From positions 19,781 through 83,780 of the forward strand of contig CAXXGF010000003.1 of the NCBI GenBank assembly GCA_963677445.2: DNA of 64,000 nucleotides, read 5' to 3'. Positions 1-9,544 of the stretch are shown here, piece by piece. This stretch comes from G963677445 sp963677445. Lineage in GTDB: Bacteria; Bacteroidota; Ignavibacteria; Ignavibacteriales; Melioribacteraceae. The notes beneath the pieces were generated by a model, which searched no databases, was not told the DNA's origin, and saw only the letters and a program-made list of their open reading frames with translations. The position numbers and the translations under genes are program-made. How positions within the stretch are numbered: the stretch's first letter is position 1; every line of letters begins with the position of its first letter.

Positions 1-2055
1 TTTGACAGCCCCATCAATGTTGGCCAACACTTTTTCGTTGGAATTGAGTGGGCGTCAACTTTTGACGATTCTATTGGTCTCTATTCTGACGTGAATGGTG
101 AAGGTGATTTGGCTTACCGCGCCTGGGAAAAATGGGGCGACGGTACTTTACATGATGTTTATTCATCATGGGGCAATATGGATAATGATATTTTTATCCA
201 GGCCGAAGTTTCAACCGGCAGCGGAACTCAGGTTATTTTCACCGATGATTTTGAGTCTGGAACAAACAAATGGACTCTCGAAGGCACATGGGGACTGGCT
301 ACCACAAATTATCATTCAGAAACACATTCATTAACAGAATCTCCTGACGGACAGTACACCAATGATATGGATGTTTCAGCCACAATGACTAATCCTCTTG
401 ATCTTTCCGCGGCTTTTGGCGCCACACTGAAATTCTGGGCCAAATGGGAAATTGAAGATGGTTTCGATTATATGTATATTGAAATCACCACCGACGGAAC
501 AAACTGGATTGAGCTTGACGCAATCGATGCCGATAGCGACTGGCAGGAGCTTACCTATGATATAGGTGGTTTTGTTGGTTCTTCAACCGTTACTATCCGT
601 TTCAGATTCTTCTCGGATGTCGGCTGGACAGAAGAAGGTATGTTCATTGATGATGTAGTTGTTGAAACTTCCACTGTCGATGAAACTCCTCCGCTTGTAC
701 TCCATAACGGACCTGATTTCTACGAACAGACAAGCTCGCCTTTCTCGCTGACAGCAAATATCACAGATATTTCAGGCGTTGCCGAAACGATGGTTTATTA
801 TACTGTTGACGGCGGTAATGAACAGTCAGTTACTCCGTCAAATGTTGCCGGTAATGATTACACTTTCATTATTCCTGATCAGCTTGCCGGACAGCAGATT
901 GATTATTGGATATACGCCAAAGATGCTGCCGATAACGCTACTGTCAATATGCCTGTTGAAAGCTATATTTATGGCAATCATGTATATTATGATGATCCTG
1001 AAGTAAGTTTTGTTAACTCATTCGGTCCCTCTTCAGAGGGCGGACTTCTTGGCTGTTCAGTACGGCTTACAGTTCCGCAGGATGATGATATTTTTGTAAC
1101 AGCTCTTATTAGAAACTATACCGACATTAACCGTCCGAATGATAACTTTGAATTCCATATCTGGTCAGATAACAACGGACTGCCCGGAACAGACATTATT
1201 ACTCCTTTCATGGTTACTCCAGAAGCAAATCTCGTTTCTACAAGCCCAATGACAAGAATAAACCTCAGACCTTTTATGACTCAGCTTTCTGGTCTTTCCG
1301 GTGATATTCATATCGGATTTATGGTTCCTGAAGGTGAAACCTGGCTAACTCAGTTTACACCGGGAACCGCCCTCAGAACTAATACTTTTAACGGAACAAC
1401 CTGGCTCACTATTGAAGATGATTATCATTTCCGCGGTGTTTTTGGAAATGTTAACAACGTTCCTGTTGAACTTACCTCTTTCACTGCCGCTCAAACCGGA
1501 AACATTGTAAGTCTTGATTGGAAAACCGCTACCGAAACTAATAACTACGGTTTCGAAATCCAGAGAATGGTTGTTGTTGGTGATGACAAATCAGACTGGC
1601 AGACACTTGGTTTCAAAGAAGGCATGGGAACAACAACTCAGCCGGTTAACTACTCATTCGAAGATAACATCATCGGACTTAATGCCACTGAAATTATGTA
1701 CCGTCTGAAACAGGTTGACCTCGACGGACATTATGTCTATAGTGATGTTGTTAAAGTTGAGCAGATTATCCCTGCTGATTACAGCCTTACACAAAACTAT
1801 CCCAACCCGTTCAACCCGACTACTACTATTCAGTACGCTCTGCCTGCCGATAACTTTGTTACTCTTAAAGTTTATGATATTCTCGGACAGGAAGTTGTTT
1901 CTCTCGTAAATGAATTCCAGAAAGCAGGAACTTATAACGTTACTTTCAACGCTGCAAATCTGCCTTCAGGTCTTTATATTTACAACATTAAAGCAGGTGT
2001 TGACGCTTCTTCAAGCGCCTTCAGCCAGACTATGAAAATGATGCTTCTCAAGTAA
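1..2055 (+). CDS. T9SS-secreted multidomain protein, 3' part (5' end outside window)
   Basis: The frame is open from base 1, so the gene starts upstream; a GTG at 91 is only an internal Val codon. 684 residues are visible. Residues about 81-220 form a MAM/jelly-roll-like module (TDDFESG at the front, GMFIDDVVVE at the end) of the kind found in secreted peptidases and adhesins. Residues about 229-320 look like an Ig-like module (TPPLVLHNGP, WIYAKDAADN). From about residue 490 there is the PVELTSFTA linker common in Ignavibacteria cargo. Residues about 592-684 are a type IX secretion sorting domain (NYPNPFNPTT, VYDILGQEV, LPSGLYIYNI, ending MKMMLLK). It is therefore probably exported by T9SS and kept at the surface or released. 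The catalytic part, if any, lies upstream, so the activity is unknown. A strong terminator follows. Confidence 0.9.
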   Translation, partial: FDSPINVGQHFFVGIEWASTFDDSIGLYSDVNGEGDLAYRAWEKWGDGTLHDVYSSWGNMDNDIFIQAEVSTGSGTQVIFTDDFESGTNKWTLEGTWGLATTNYHSETHSLTESPDGQYTNDMDVSATMTNPLDLSAAFGATLKFWAKWEIEDGFDYMYIEITTDGTNWIELDAIDADSDWQELTYDIGGFVGSSTVTIRFRFFSDVGWTEEGMFIDDVVVETSTVDETPPLVLHNGPDFYEQTSSPFSLTANITDISGVAETMVYYTVDGGNEQSVTPSNVAGNDYTFIIPDQLAGQQIDYWIYAKDAADNATVNMPVESYIYGNHVYYDDPEVSFVNSFGPSSEGGLLGCSVRLTVPQDDDIFVTALIRNYTDINRPNDNFEFHIWSDNNGLPGTDIITPFMVTPEANLVSTSPMTRINLRPFMTQLSGLSGDIHIGFMVPEGETWLTQFTPGTALRTNTFNGTTWLTIEDDYHFRGVFGNVNNVPVELTSFTAAQTGNIVSLDWKTATETNNYGFEIQRMVVVGDDKSDWQTLGFKEGMGTTTQPVNYSFEDNIIGLNATEIMYRLKQVDLDGHYVYSDVVKVEQIIPADYSLTQNYPNPFNPTTTIQYALPADNFVTLKVYDILGQEVVSLVNEFQKAGTYNVTFNAANLPSGLYIYNIKAGVDASSSAFSQTMKMMLLK

Positions 2056-2078
2056 GCTCAAATATATTTTCACATTCT

Positions 2079-2109
2079 AAAGCCGCGCCGGTTTTCCAGC
2101 GCGGCTTTT
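2079..2109 (+). terminator. Rho-independent terminator of the T9SS cargo gene
   Basis: A G/C-rich stem AAAGCCGCGC / GCGCGGCTTT with a short loop is followed by a T-rich stretch (TTTTGTTATT). It lies 24 bases after the stop codon of the gene ending at 2055. Confidence 0.85.
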
Positions 2110-2252
2110 GTTATTATTGTTAACCGCTCACCACATCTGATTAAATTCAACTCCCTCCCTTGTGTTTTTACGCCGCAGACAATATATTGTTGCCTGAATT
2201 GATTATAAACAGTATTTCCGTTAAAAAACTTCTATTTTATCGGGGGAAAAAG

Positions 2253-3095
2253 TTGATACTTAAAGCTAAGATTTGCCTCACTTTTATAATACTTGCATTT
2301 TTATCTGAAGCGCTATATTCTCAGGAAAAATCCCGGTTTATAAGAATTTTGGCGAGTATTTCCGGGACTGGATTTTAATCGGTCCATTTTCACCCGATAG
2401 TTTTGATAATGATTTCCTTACCGGTTTTTGAGGAGAAAAAAAGCTCTTTTACCGGGACAGAAATTTCTGACCTTCAACTGCCCGATACGAGTCATATTTA
2501 TGACAAATCCGGTGATACGCCTGTAAACCTTATCAAAGCATTAGGTAAAAATGAAAATGCTTCGGCCTACGCATTCTGTCATATTTTTTCCGATTCCGCA
2601 AGCAGAAAACATTTTTACATCGGTAGTGATGACAGGGCAAAAGTCTGGATAAATGGCAGCAAAGTATTCGAAAACCGGCGGCAGTCAAAAGAACTTGAGG
2701 AAGCCCGCCGCCTCCAGCTTTCCATGATACCGGAAAATCCTCCTGAAATACCGGGATTGGAGATTGCGGCTTATATTAACACGGCAACCGAAGTCGGTGG
2801 CGACTATTATAATTTTTTTTAGGAAGAGGATGATTCTCTCACAATCGCTATCGGTGACGCCACCGGGCATGGAATGCACGCGGGCATTATGGTTTCAGCT
2901 TCTAAAAGTATGTTCCGGACTCTCGCGGGAATAAACTCTCCCCGTGAATTCCTTCTCAAAGGAACAAAAGCGATTAAAGCGATGAACCTGAAACAAATGT
3001 ACATGGCGATGACAATCGCCCGGATAGAGAATAATGTTGTGAAAATTTCATCCGCAGGAATGCCTTTCCCACTTATTTACTCTATTTTGATTTAA
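2253..3095 (+). pseudogene. Decayed SpoIIE/PP2C-type serine phosphatase with N-terminal sensor remnant
   Basis: The likely start is TTG at 2253 behind a GGGGGA ribosome site, giving a signal peptide (LILKAKICLTFIILAF). The frame then breaks near 2335 and again near 2425 in a short T run. From 2425 it reads a jelly-roll-like segment (SDDRAKVWINGSKVF) joined directly to the SpoIIE phosphatase start (EEARRLQLSMIP, TATEVGGDYYNFF). An in-frame TAG at 2820 interrupts it; the same frame continues with IGDATGHGMHAGIMV, the metal-binding part of the domain. It ends early at 3095, about halfway through the usual domain. The transmembrane and coiled-coil region expected between sensor and phosphatase is missing. 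Two frameshifts, one nonsense codon and two apparent deletions make this a pseudogene. An intact version would dephosphorylate a partner protein in a signalling switch. Confidence 0.8.
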
Positions 3096-3214
3096 CGCAG
3101 ATGATGTCCCTCTGAGAGGAAGAGAGTTTTCATATAGCGGCAGTCATTATTTTCTTCCACACGACATTTAAATTTCTGATTCTCTCCCCTTTTGACTAAA
3201 GGGGAGGGTTAGGG

Positions 3215-3586
3215 CACTGCTGTCAACTTAAGCCATCAAAAAGCCCCCGAACGCTTTAATCAATAGAAAATGACATCGGGATTGAATGGATAAATCCCAA
3301 ATAATCTTTCGTACTCGTCTTTTCTTAAACGTTCAGGTTATTCGAGAACGAGGAGGACTAACGAGTACCGCTGCGCTCCTAAAAGGGATGTTTCATGAGA
3401 GCGAAAAGATATTTTTGCAATTGATGTCAATAATAGGAATTTTTTACCGTCCCCGAAGGGGGCGAAGCCGAATAGCCACGGGGTGTTCCCGCAGGGAATT
3501 CCCCGTGGGGACGGATAGAAAAAATATACAAGCCCCAATATTCCCGGGAACATAAAAAAGATTTTGGGCCTAAGTTGACAGCATTG
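3215..3586 (+). mobile_element. MITE-like element A (372 bp), 9-bp target duplication
   Basis: The left end CACTGCTGTCAACTTAAG and right end CCTAAGTTGACAGCATTG are inverted repeats. Both sides carry the 9-bp direct repeat GGGTTAGGG (3206-3214 and 3587-3595). The interior contains a TACTCG/CGAGTAC repeat (about 3310-3370) and, at 3441-3530, a G/C-rich core with nested inverted repeats (CCGTCCCC with GGGGACGG, CCACGGGG with CCCCGTGG). No transposase is encoded, so movement would depend on an enzyme elsewhere in the genome. It is longer than its relatives because of the extra interior segment. Confidence 0.8.
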
Positions 3587-3852
3587 GGGTTAGGGAGGGG
3601 TTAGATACACCCTGGGAAAAATGGCCCAATTTAGCTTTTCAATCCTCTTTATTTCTTCCGGTTCCCAATAATTTCTTTAACTTTATAACCGTTGATTCAC
3701 ATGCAACGAACATGCCGTAATTATCTCTTTTTCATTATCATGTAAGTGGCTTTTTACAGGAATGTTGACAGTTACAAACAATATACTAATGTTAGTATTC
3801 AAATTTTTATAGGGAAACAATCGCCTCAAAGTTGATCAAATCCCTCCCAACC

Positions 3853-4020
3853 CACTGCTGTCAACTTCAGGAATTTTTTACCGTCCCCGAAGGGGGCGAA
3901 GCCGAATAGCCACGGGGTGTTCCCACAGGGAATTCCCCGTGGAGACGGATAGAAAAAATCTACAATCCCCAGTATTCCCGTGAACATAAAAAAGATTTTG
4001 GGCTTAAGTTGACAGCATTG
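3853..4020 (+). mobile_element. MITE-like element B (168 bp), 9-bp target duplication
   Basis: Ends CACTGCTGTCAACTT and AAGTTGACAGCATTG are inverted repeats. The 9-bp direct repeat CTCCCAACC flanks it (3844-3852 and 4021-4029). The interior is almost wholly the G/C-rich hairpin core also seen in element A, differing at only a few bases. No coding capacity. Confidence 0.8.
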
Positions 4021-4520
4021 CTCCCAACCTCCCTTTTGACTAAAGGAGAGGAGCTATTTCTTTATAACATTTTCCATTTTTTTAGAATGGCGGAAACAAT
4101 TTTTTTAATGTAATTCTACCCGGGATTATTACAACGTTCTTTTTATTTCATTTGCTTGTAAAGACAATAGTATTGTGGAAAGCCCCCATGAGGCAGAAAA
4201 TTTTGTTAATACCATAAGACATAATACTTTTCGAGAATTCAAAAACTTCATATAATATTTTCCAAATCTTCCGCGATTTCATTTTGCGAGAGATAGGGAG
4301 TTCTGAATTTATAAAGATCAGTACGATTTGTGAGAAAAATATAACTGGAAAGCCTTTAATTATCAGTTGTCCATTATGCATTATCAATTAAACTTCGCTT
4401 CACTTTCCGCTAATTAAAGATTGACAAATCCATCCTCCATAAATAATCCCCTTGTTCTTTTATCAAAGTTAAATATATTTGATTCAGGTTTTATAGCAAA
4501 TTAATCAAAGAGGTGTTAAG

Positions 4521-6464
4521 ATGAAAAATATTCTTGTACTGCTGCTTCTCTCTGTTTCTCTCTTCGCGGAGGAGGGCAAACTTATCGACTCAAAAGTAAT
4601 ATCCGCTACCGTTTTCACCGATCACGCGCTCGTTACAAGGGAAGGTGAAGTTACATTGCCCGCGGGAATTCACGAACTTATTTTCCCCGATATCACCGCG
4701 GAAATAGAGGAGCGTTCTGTCAGAGTTGCCGCCGAAGGAACCGGTATGGTTAAAGTACTTGATGTAAAAGTGAAGAAAAGATTTACCGCTGAGGTCCGGG
4801 AAGTAAAAATAAAATTGCTCCAGAATAAAATCGACAGTCTGGAAAACATTAAAGGTGAAATAGATGACAGGATTAGTATACTTATTCAGAAGAAAAAATT
4901 CATTGAGTCCCTTCAGGCCGCTTCCGCCGAAAAATCCTCGCGCGAGATACTCATAAAAGAAACATCGGCCAAAGACTGGGATAATATGCTGGGTTTTGTA
5001 GAAAAAAATCTGACCGAGATTTTTGGCGGAATAAGAAACGAAAGAATTAAAGCGAAAAAAATCGAAAAAGAACTTGAGGCGGTTCAGAGTACCATGAAAC
5101 TTGAACAAAGTACCGTTGGAAAAGATTTTTATGAAATCATTGTTCTTCTGGAAAATGAGAGAAAAGGTAATATTGAATTACGTCCATCCTATATAGTGAA
5201 TAACGCCTCCTGGCATCCGGTATATGATGGAAGAGTATCAACAAGCGATAAAAAGATTGAGCTGACTTATTTTGCTATGGCAAGGCAAACCACCGGGGAA
5301 GACTGGAAAGATATTCAGCTTTCATTTTCAACCGCTAAGCCAATGTCTGTTACTTCCCTTCCTTATCTTAATCCCTGGTATCTTGCCAAAGAGTTTATTA
5401 ATCCCTCAACACCCGATAATACAAATGCGATAGAATCATCATATACCCTGCAATATTCAACCATGCGTAAATCACCCCCAAACAAAGGCCTGATTGCAGG
5501 TAATGTGGTTGACGCTCTAACACTGGAGCCCCTCATTGGAGCAAATATTATAGTTGTAGGTTCAACCAGGGGTGCGGCGTCAGATATTGAAGGAAACTTT
5601 TCATTAAGCTACCTTCCGGCAGGGAAATACCATGTCCGGGTTACTTATGTTGGATTTAAGAGCCTGGATTTAATGGTTGAGGTAATAGAAAATCTTAGCG
5701 CTGAGATACACATAAGACTTGGCAAAAGTGGCCAGTTTTTATATGAGATAATGGAAACAGAACCTGTTGCTTCCGGAATGGTGAGAGGCGGCAGAACAGA
5801 TGAAGTATATTATATAGAACCAAAATATTCAAAAGTCAATAGAAGTGAACTGGCAACTACCTTTAATCTGCCTTCTTTAACTTCGTTGCCCACAGCATAT
5901 AATACTCATAAGATCACCATGGCAAAAGAGCTCATTGATATTGATTTCGAATATACTTCAATCCCCAAAATAGCGCCAGGTGTTTATCTGAAAGGCACTG
6001 CTGTAAACCAAACAGGCTACCCCCTTCTGGAAGGTGAAATGAATCTTTTTGTTGATAATGAGTATATAAATAAAACTGTAATAACAACAATAGTTCCATC
6101 AGATAGCCTTGAACTTGCCTTGGGCGTTGACCAGAATATTCAGGCGGAAAAAGTTCTGATCAATAAGTTCAATGAATCTGCCGGATTCCTTGACGGGAAT
6201 GTTTCGATTATATATGAATATGAGATACGGATAAAAAACAGGCGGTCAACAGAGGTGGAAGTAATTGTGTTTGATCAGCTGCCTATTCCTCAAACCGATG
6301 AGATTGATTTAACCCTCTATGAACCGGCAAAAGATATAAGGTCCCTGAACAAAGAAAGAGAACTAAAGTGGGAACTGAAGCTTAAACCGGGGGAAGGCAA
6401 AATCATTCCCCTGAAATTTAAAGTGTCATTTCCTGAAAACATTACGGTATATGGCCTGGAATAA
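4521..6464 (+). CDS. MuiA-like DUF4140/DUF4139 protein with inserted carboxypeptidase-regulatory-like domain
   Basis: 647 aa. ATG lies 8 bases after GAGG. An N-terminal signal peptide (MKNILVLLLLSVSLFAEE) predicts export. Residues about 26-125 match the DUF4140 N-terminal region (SATVFTDHALVTREGEV), about 88-205 are coiled coil, and DUF4139 starts near 215 (YIVNNASWHPVYDGRV, TTGEDWKDIQLSFSTAKP) and resumes after the insert, ending in the usual hydrophobic beta-rich tail. The family is named after mucoidy inhibitor A; its biochemical role is not established. Residues about 325-395 are an inserted CarboxypepD_reg-like beta-sandwich (IAGNVVDALTLEPLIGANI, GNFSLSYLPAGKYHVRV), a module common in Bacteroidota envelope proteins. 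It stands alone, convergent with the RDD gene. Confidence 0.85.
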   Translation: MKNILVLLLLSVSLFAEEGKLIDSKVISATVFTDHALVTREGEVTLPAGIHELIFPDITAEIEERSVRVAAEGTGMVKVLDVKVKKRFTAEVREVKIKLLQNKIDSLENIKGEIDDRISILIQKKKFIESLQAASAEKSSREILIKETSAKDWDNMLGFVEKNLTEIFGGIRNERIKAKKIEKELEAVQSTMKLEQSTVGKDFYEIIVLLENERKGNIELRPSYIVNNASWHPVYDGRVSTSDKKIELTYFAMARQTTGEDWKDIQLSFSTAKPMSVTSLPYLNPWYLAKEFINPSTPDNTNAIESSYTLQYSTMRKSPPNKGLIAGNVVDALTLEPLIGANIIVVGSTRGAASDIEGNFSLSYLPAGKYHVRVTYVGFKSLDLMVEVIENLSAEIHIRLGKSGQFLYEIMETEPVASGMVRGGRTDEVYYIEPKYSKVNRSELATTFNLPSLTSLPTAYNTHKITMAKELIDIDFEYTSIPKIAPGVYLKGTAVNQTGYPLLEGEMNLFVDNEYINKTVITTIVPSDSLELALGVDQNIQAEKVLINKFNESAGFLDGNVSIIYEYEIRIKNRRSTEVEVIVFDQLPIPQTDEIDLTLYEPAKDIRSLNKERELKWELKLKPGEGKIIPLKFKVSFPENITVYGLE

Positions 6465-6470
6465 TTTTCA

Positions 6471-6516
6471 AAGCCACAAACGCCCTCTATCGTTTAATCC
6501 GCGCGTTTGTGGCTTA
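6471..6516. terminator. Bidirectional terminator hairpin
   Basis: AAGCCACAAACGC pairs with GCGTTTGTGGCTT. It lies between two convergent genes (stops at 6464 and 6521), so it can serve both strands. The T tracts on either side are short. Confidence 0.65.
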
Positions 6517-6520
6517 AAAT

Positions 6521-7009
6521 TTACTCATTGACAAAAACCACTTTTGTGCCTGCCAGCAGATCGTGCAGACACCTGCGGTCTTTTCTGAAAATAAATAATA
6601 TATCAATAAAGGTAATAAAATGCGCATAAGGAATCAAACCAAGCAAAGCAAGACTCAGATACCGGAGAATAAAACTTTCTTTTATTGTTGGTAGTTTCTC
6701 ATCAACAGTCACAATTTTAATATCCATAAACTTTTTCCCTAAGGTCTGCCCTTTCTTGATAAGCAGATATCCGTTTACACCAAAGTACGCTGATGCAAAA
6801 ATCAGTATTGCGAAAAATTTATACAGAATTGATCCATCAAGTGTTAACGAATCCTCTCCCGCAATTAAAAAAAGAAATAATGCTATTATAAATAGCGGGA
6901 TAAACATTATTAACCCGTCAATAATATTAGCCGCCAGTCTTGTCCACCTATCTGCAAGTTCATATTGTTCTTCCTCTTCAATATTTCCCATGTTTTTAAT
7001 TTCTTCCAT
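6521..7009 (-). CDS. RDD family membrane protein
   Basis: About 162 aa. I prefer the ATG at 7009 because AAGAAGG precedes it, although an in-frame ATG at 7027 with no visible ribosome site would add six residues. The sequence opens with an acidic stretch, then the RDD motif (ADRWTRLAANIIDGLIMF), and has three to four hydrophobic segments. A second cytoplasmic stretch reads GQTLGKKFMDIKIV, and the end carries the CLHDLLAGTKVV motif, all standard for the family. Some RDD proteins have been linked to ion exchange or osmotolerance, but substrate and direction cannot be read from sequence. It is probably monocistronic; the esterase upstream is 295 bases away. Confidence 0.85.
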   Translation of the reverse strand: MEEIKNMGNIEEEEQYELADRWTRLAANIIDGLIMFIPLFIIALFLFLIAGEDSLTLDGSILYKFFAILIFASAYFGVNGYLLIKKGQTLGKKFMDIKIVTVDEKLPTIKESFILRYLSLALLGLIPYAHFITFIDILFIFRKDRRCLHDLLAGTKVVFVNE

Positions 7010-7303
7010 TTTCCTTCTTTTAAGCATATAAGAGATTGAATGAATTTATTATTTTAAAAATGTGGCTTTCCAGTTTATCTGCCTTAGGCATGGGCCTCCC
7101 TCTGCGGCGGGCGGGCTGCGGGAATAACACTTTTTTAACTATACCTGGCTCCAATAGCTGTGTCATCCCGGTTTGCTGACCGTGCTTTTCGAATGGCAAG
7201 ATAGTGCCGCGGCAGACAGGTCCGAATCAAATATAGTGTTAACAAAATCTTTTATATAGGACTCATATTAAATAAACCGCAATTAAAATTTTATTCAATT
7301 TTT

Positions 7304-8239
7304 TTACTCCGATACCTTCCCCATAAAATCCAGAATATACTCCCCCGTTCTTTCAAACCAGGGTTCAAAAAGCCAGAAGGAATGGGGCGCGTCCTCAAAT
7401 GTGCGCACTTCACTGTATATAGAATATTTATTTAGTTTTTCGATTACCTCATCCCTGCCGCAATGGAAACGGGGCATAGAGCTGTTTATAAAAAGTACAG
7501 GTGGTGAATCCTCCCCTACATAATAAAGTGGAGAAGCTTCTTTCCACAACTCAGGCTTTTCGGCATACCTGCCTCCGAACCACAATCCCGCCGATGATTT
7601 TTTTTTCTTCGGATCATCTTCAAATTTTCTTACCTCTTCCGAGGTGAAATCCATTATGCCATCTATATTGAGGATTGCGCAAAACTGTTTATCGTAAGTA
7701 AACCCCGTAAGTCCCGCCATTTGCGCCCCCGCGGAACTGCCCATTATGGCAATTTTATCCCGGTCTATATTATATTTTTCAGCGTTTGCCCATACCCATC
7801 CTGCGGCGTTTTTTATATCATCAATTGCCGCCGGGTACTTTGCCTCGGGTGATAACCGGTATTCAACGGCGATTGATATTATTCCCTTTTTCGCGAGAAA
7901 AGCCGCGAGAGGGAACATCAGACTTTTATCTCCCGATCTCCATCCGCCGCCATGTATCATTATCACAGCCGGCTTCAGTTTGTTATCTTCATTCGCCGCT
8001 CTGAACAGATTGAGTGAAAGGGGCCGCCCCGATGAGTTGTCATAAACAATTTCCTCCATAATCACCTCATCCCTATTTTTATAAACCACAGGTTTAATGA
8101 AAGGATAATCCTTTACATATTTCTGGTACGCACTGTAAAGCGTATAAAAAGTATCCCTCGGAACATCGTTGAATTTTATTTCCTGCGGAAAGAGGAGTGA
8201 CATGTTTACTAAACAAAATATGATTACAAGTTTTTTCAT
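7304..8239 (-). CDS. Exported alpha/beta hydrolase (carboxylesterase-like)
   Basis: 311 aa with a signal peptide (MKKLVIIFCLVNMSLLFPQ). The alpha/beta-hydrolase core is clear: HGGGW at residues 96-100 supplies the oxyanion hole, GSSAG at 167-171 carries the nucleophilic serine, and DAPHSFW near 285-291 carries the catalytic histidine. The acidic member is probably the Asp near CGRDEV. HGGGW together with GSSAG is typical of the BD-FAE/hormone-sensitive-lipase-like esterases that act on acylated carbohydrates or small esters. Likely location is the periplasm or envelope. Substrate is not deducible. No neighbour points to a pathway. Confidence 0.85.
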   Translation of the reverse strand: MKKLVIIFCLVNMSLLFPQEIKFNDVPRDTFYTLYSAYQKYVKDYPFIKPVVYKNRDEVIMEEIVYDNSSGRPLSLNLFRAANEDNKLKPAVIMIHGGGWRSGDKSLMFPLAAFLAKKGIISIAVEYRLSPEAKYPAAIDDIKNAAGWVWANAEKYNIDRDKIAIMGSSAGAQMAGLTGFTYDKQFCAILNIDGIMDFTSEEVRKFEDDPKKKKSSAGLWFGGRYAEKPELWKEASPLYYVGEDSPPVLFINSSMPRFHCGRDEVIEKLNKYSIYSEVRTFEDAPHSFWLFEPWFERTGEYILDFMGKVSE

Positions 8240-8560
8240 TATTACTGCACGTTTATTTTAATTGTTTTTTTATCCCCAAACATGTAAATCGCTGCCGGCA
8301 ATTTATTATCTCTTTTTTGCTCACTAAGTCATACAAAAATAATAAAAAGAGAAATAGGTTACCGAATAAACAGTGAAATAATTTTGTCATCTTTTGTGAG
8401 ATAGCGGCAAAGCTTTTTGCCGTTAATTGTTAATCTCAAAAGCCTCTTAAAAATCAATTCATCATTCATAATTCACCATTCACAATTCTTTTCCTTCTTG
8501 CTAAAACAACCATAATATCTTATTTTTTGCCCTCAGGTATGTTTATTTATTGAGGTATGT
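8240..8560. other. Intergenic interval between divergent esterase and GNAT genes
   Basis: No gene. It holds a short hairpin (CGGCAAAGCTTTTTGCCG near 8405) and AT-rich text related to the AATTCACAATT-type low-complexity repeat (8455-8490). Both promoters must be here but none is clear enough to mark. Confidence 0.5.
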
Positions 8561-9109
8561 ATGAGTGATTTTAAGAAAGAAGCTTTCCTTCAGGGGAAAA
8601 AAATATTCCTTCGGGCATTCAGGGAAGGTGATGAAGAAATGATCAGCCGTATTGAAAACCACCCCGACCCTCGGAAGACCCTTTTTTACGCGCTGCCCAC
8701 CACAATAGAACAGCAGCGGGATAAAGCGGATAAATTTATCAGTGATCCCAATTCGGTTGTTTTTACCATCTGCCGTAATGAAGACAATGAGCCTGTCGGT
8801 CAAACCGCCCTGTTGCGTATTGACTGGGTGGGCCGCATGGCAATATTTTATATCGGCATAGCGGATAAGGAGAACTGGTCAAAAGGTTATGGTTCGGAAG
8901 CTACAAGAATGATCATTGATTATGGAATCAATACCCTCAACCTTAACAGAATTCAGCTTCATGTAGCCGCGGAAAATGAAGCCGCAGTAAAAGTTTACCA
9001 GAAAACCGGATTTAAAATCGAAGGCACTCTGCGTCAGGCAATGTTCCATGAAGGCCGCTACTGCGATTTTTACGTAATGGGACTGCTGAAAAGTGAGTTA
9101 GTTAGTTAA
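8561..9109 (+). CDS. GNAT family N-acetyltransferase (RimJ/RimL-like)
   Basis: 182 aa. ATG at 8561 follows TGAGG by a few bases. The sequence begins with the typical KIFLRAFREGDEEMI strand-helix. It continues with GQTALLRIDWVGRMAIFYIGI and reaches the acetyl-CoA pyrophosphate-binding loop in KGYGSEATRMIIDYG, then LNRIQLHVAAENEAAVKVYQKTGFKIEGTL. That last pattern is the RimJ/RimL-type motif. The enzyme would move an acetyl group from acetyl-CoA to an amine (protein N-terminus, antibiotic or small molecule); the acceptor is not predictable. It has no operon partners. Confidence 0.88.
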   Translation: MSDFKKEAFLQGKKIFLRAFREGDEEMISRIENHPDPRKTLFYALPTTIEQQRDKADKFISDPNSVVFTICRNEDNEPVGQTALLRIDWVGRMAIFYIGIADKENWSKGYGSEATRMIIDYGINTLNLNRIQLHVAAENEAAVKVYQKTGFKIEGTLRQAMFHEGRYCDFYVMGLLKSELVS

Positions 9110-9544
9110 AGTAAGTTCGGAATAAGGAAATAAAAACAGGAAACATTTCAGTGTAACTATAAATTAGTTTCTTACTTTAAACAGCAAAATATTGTTTTGT
9201 GCAAGCTCATAAATATGAGTTGTAATAAAAAAAAACTATTCCATAAGCAGTCAAATTTTATGCAAAATGGTTAGAATTTATCAGCGAGTAAAAAGTTTTA
9301 TTGCCAAGTAGAAGTTTTATGGTTACTCGAGGTAAGTCCTCCCCCGTCAATGGAGAAGAACACTTCATTGACACCCCCTTCGGAGGCAATGGCGCTAAGA
9401 TAGAGTAAAAATATAGTATTTTTTGTTTTTCTCTGGTTCTTCTTTTTGGCTCTGTCAACTCAGGAATTACTAAATAAAGTTTATTACCTGTTCAATAATT
9501 ACTTTTATAATGGTACTATTTATTTTTCAAAACCCGGGATTAGT
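9110..9544. other. Intergenic interval with dispersed repeat copy
   Basis: No gene. 9295-9440 is one copy of a repeat whose inverted, slightly longer copy lies at 30866-31070. The rest is AT-rich. A TTG at 9446 opens a frame joined to the SpoIID gene, but it has no signal-peptide logic and is not taken as the start. Confidence 0.6.
9295..9440 (+). repeat. Dispersed repeat copy 1 (partner inverted at 30866-31070)
   Basis: Shares several blocks in the same order with the reverse complement of 30866-31070, including GAGTCCTCCCCCG-like, CACCCCCTTCGGAGG-like, AATGGC..AAGATAGAG and AAAAATATAGTAT. A shorter relative is at 28190-28270. Confidence 0.65.

Larger units (their letters stand above)
3096..4520. 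other. Gene-free, repeat-rich interval
   Basis: No convincing gene. It holds two MITE-like elements (3215-3586 and 3853-4020), arms of the CCCTCCCC/GGGGAGGG palindromic repeat at 3181-3214 and 4021-4055, and an AATTGATAATGGACAATTG-type low-complexity repeat at 4357-4392. The remaining sequence (3596-3843 and 4060-4350) shows no pattern I recognise. Confidence 0.7.

Noticed and set aside
3286..3555. 89-codon frame inside MITE-like element A.
   Set aside because: The reading runs through the hairpin core and the TACTCG repeat; the composition is not protein-like and it is absent from the other copies.
9446..9544. Extended start for the SpoIID gene at TTG 9446.
   Set aside because: The additional 33 residues have no signal peptide character, while ATG 9545 begins a clean one.
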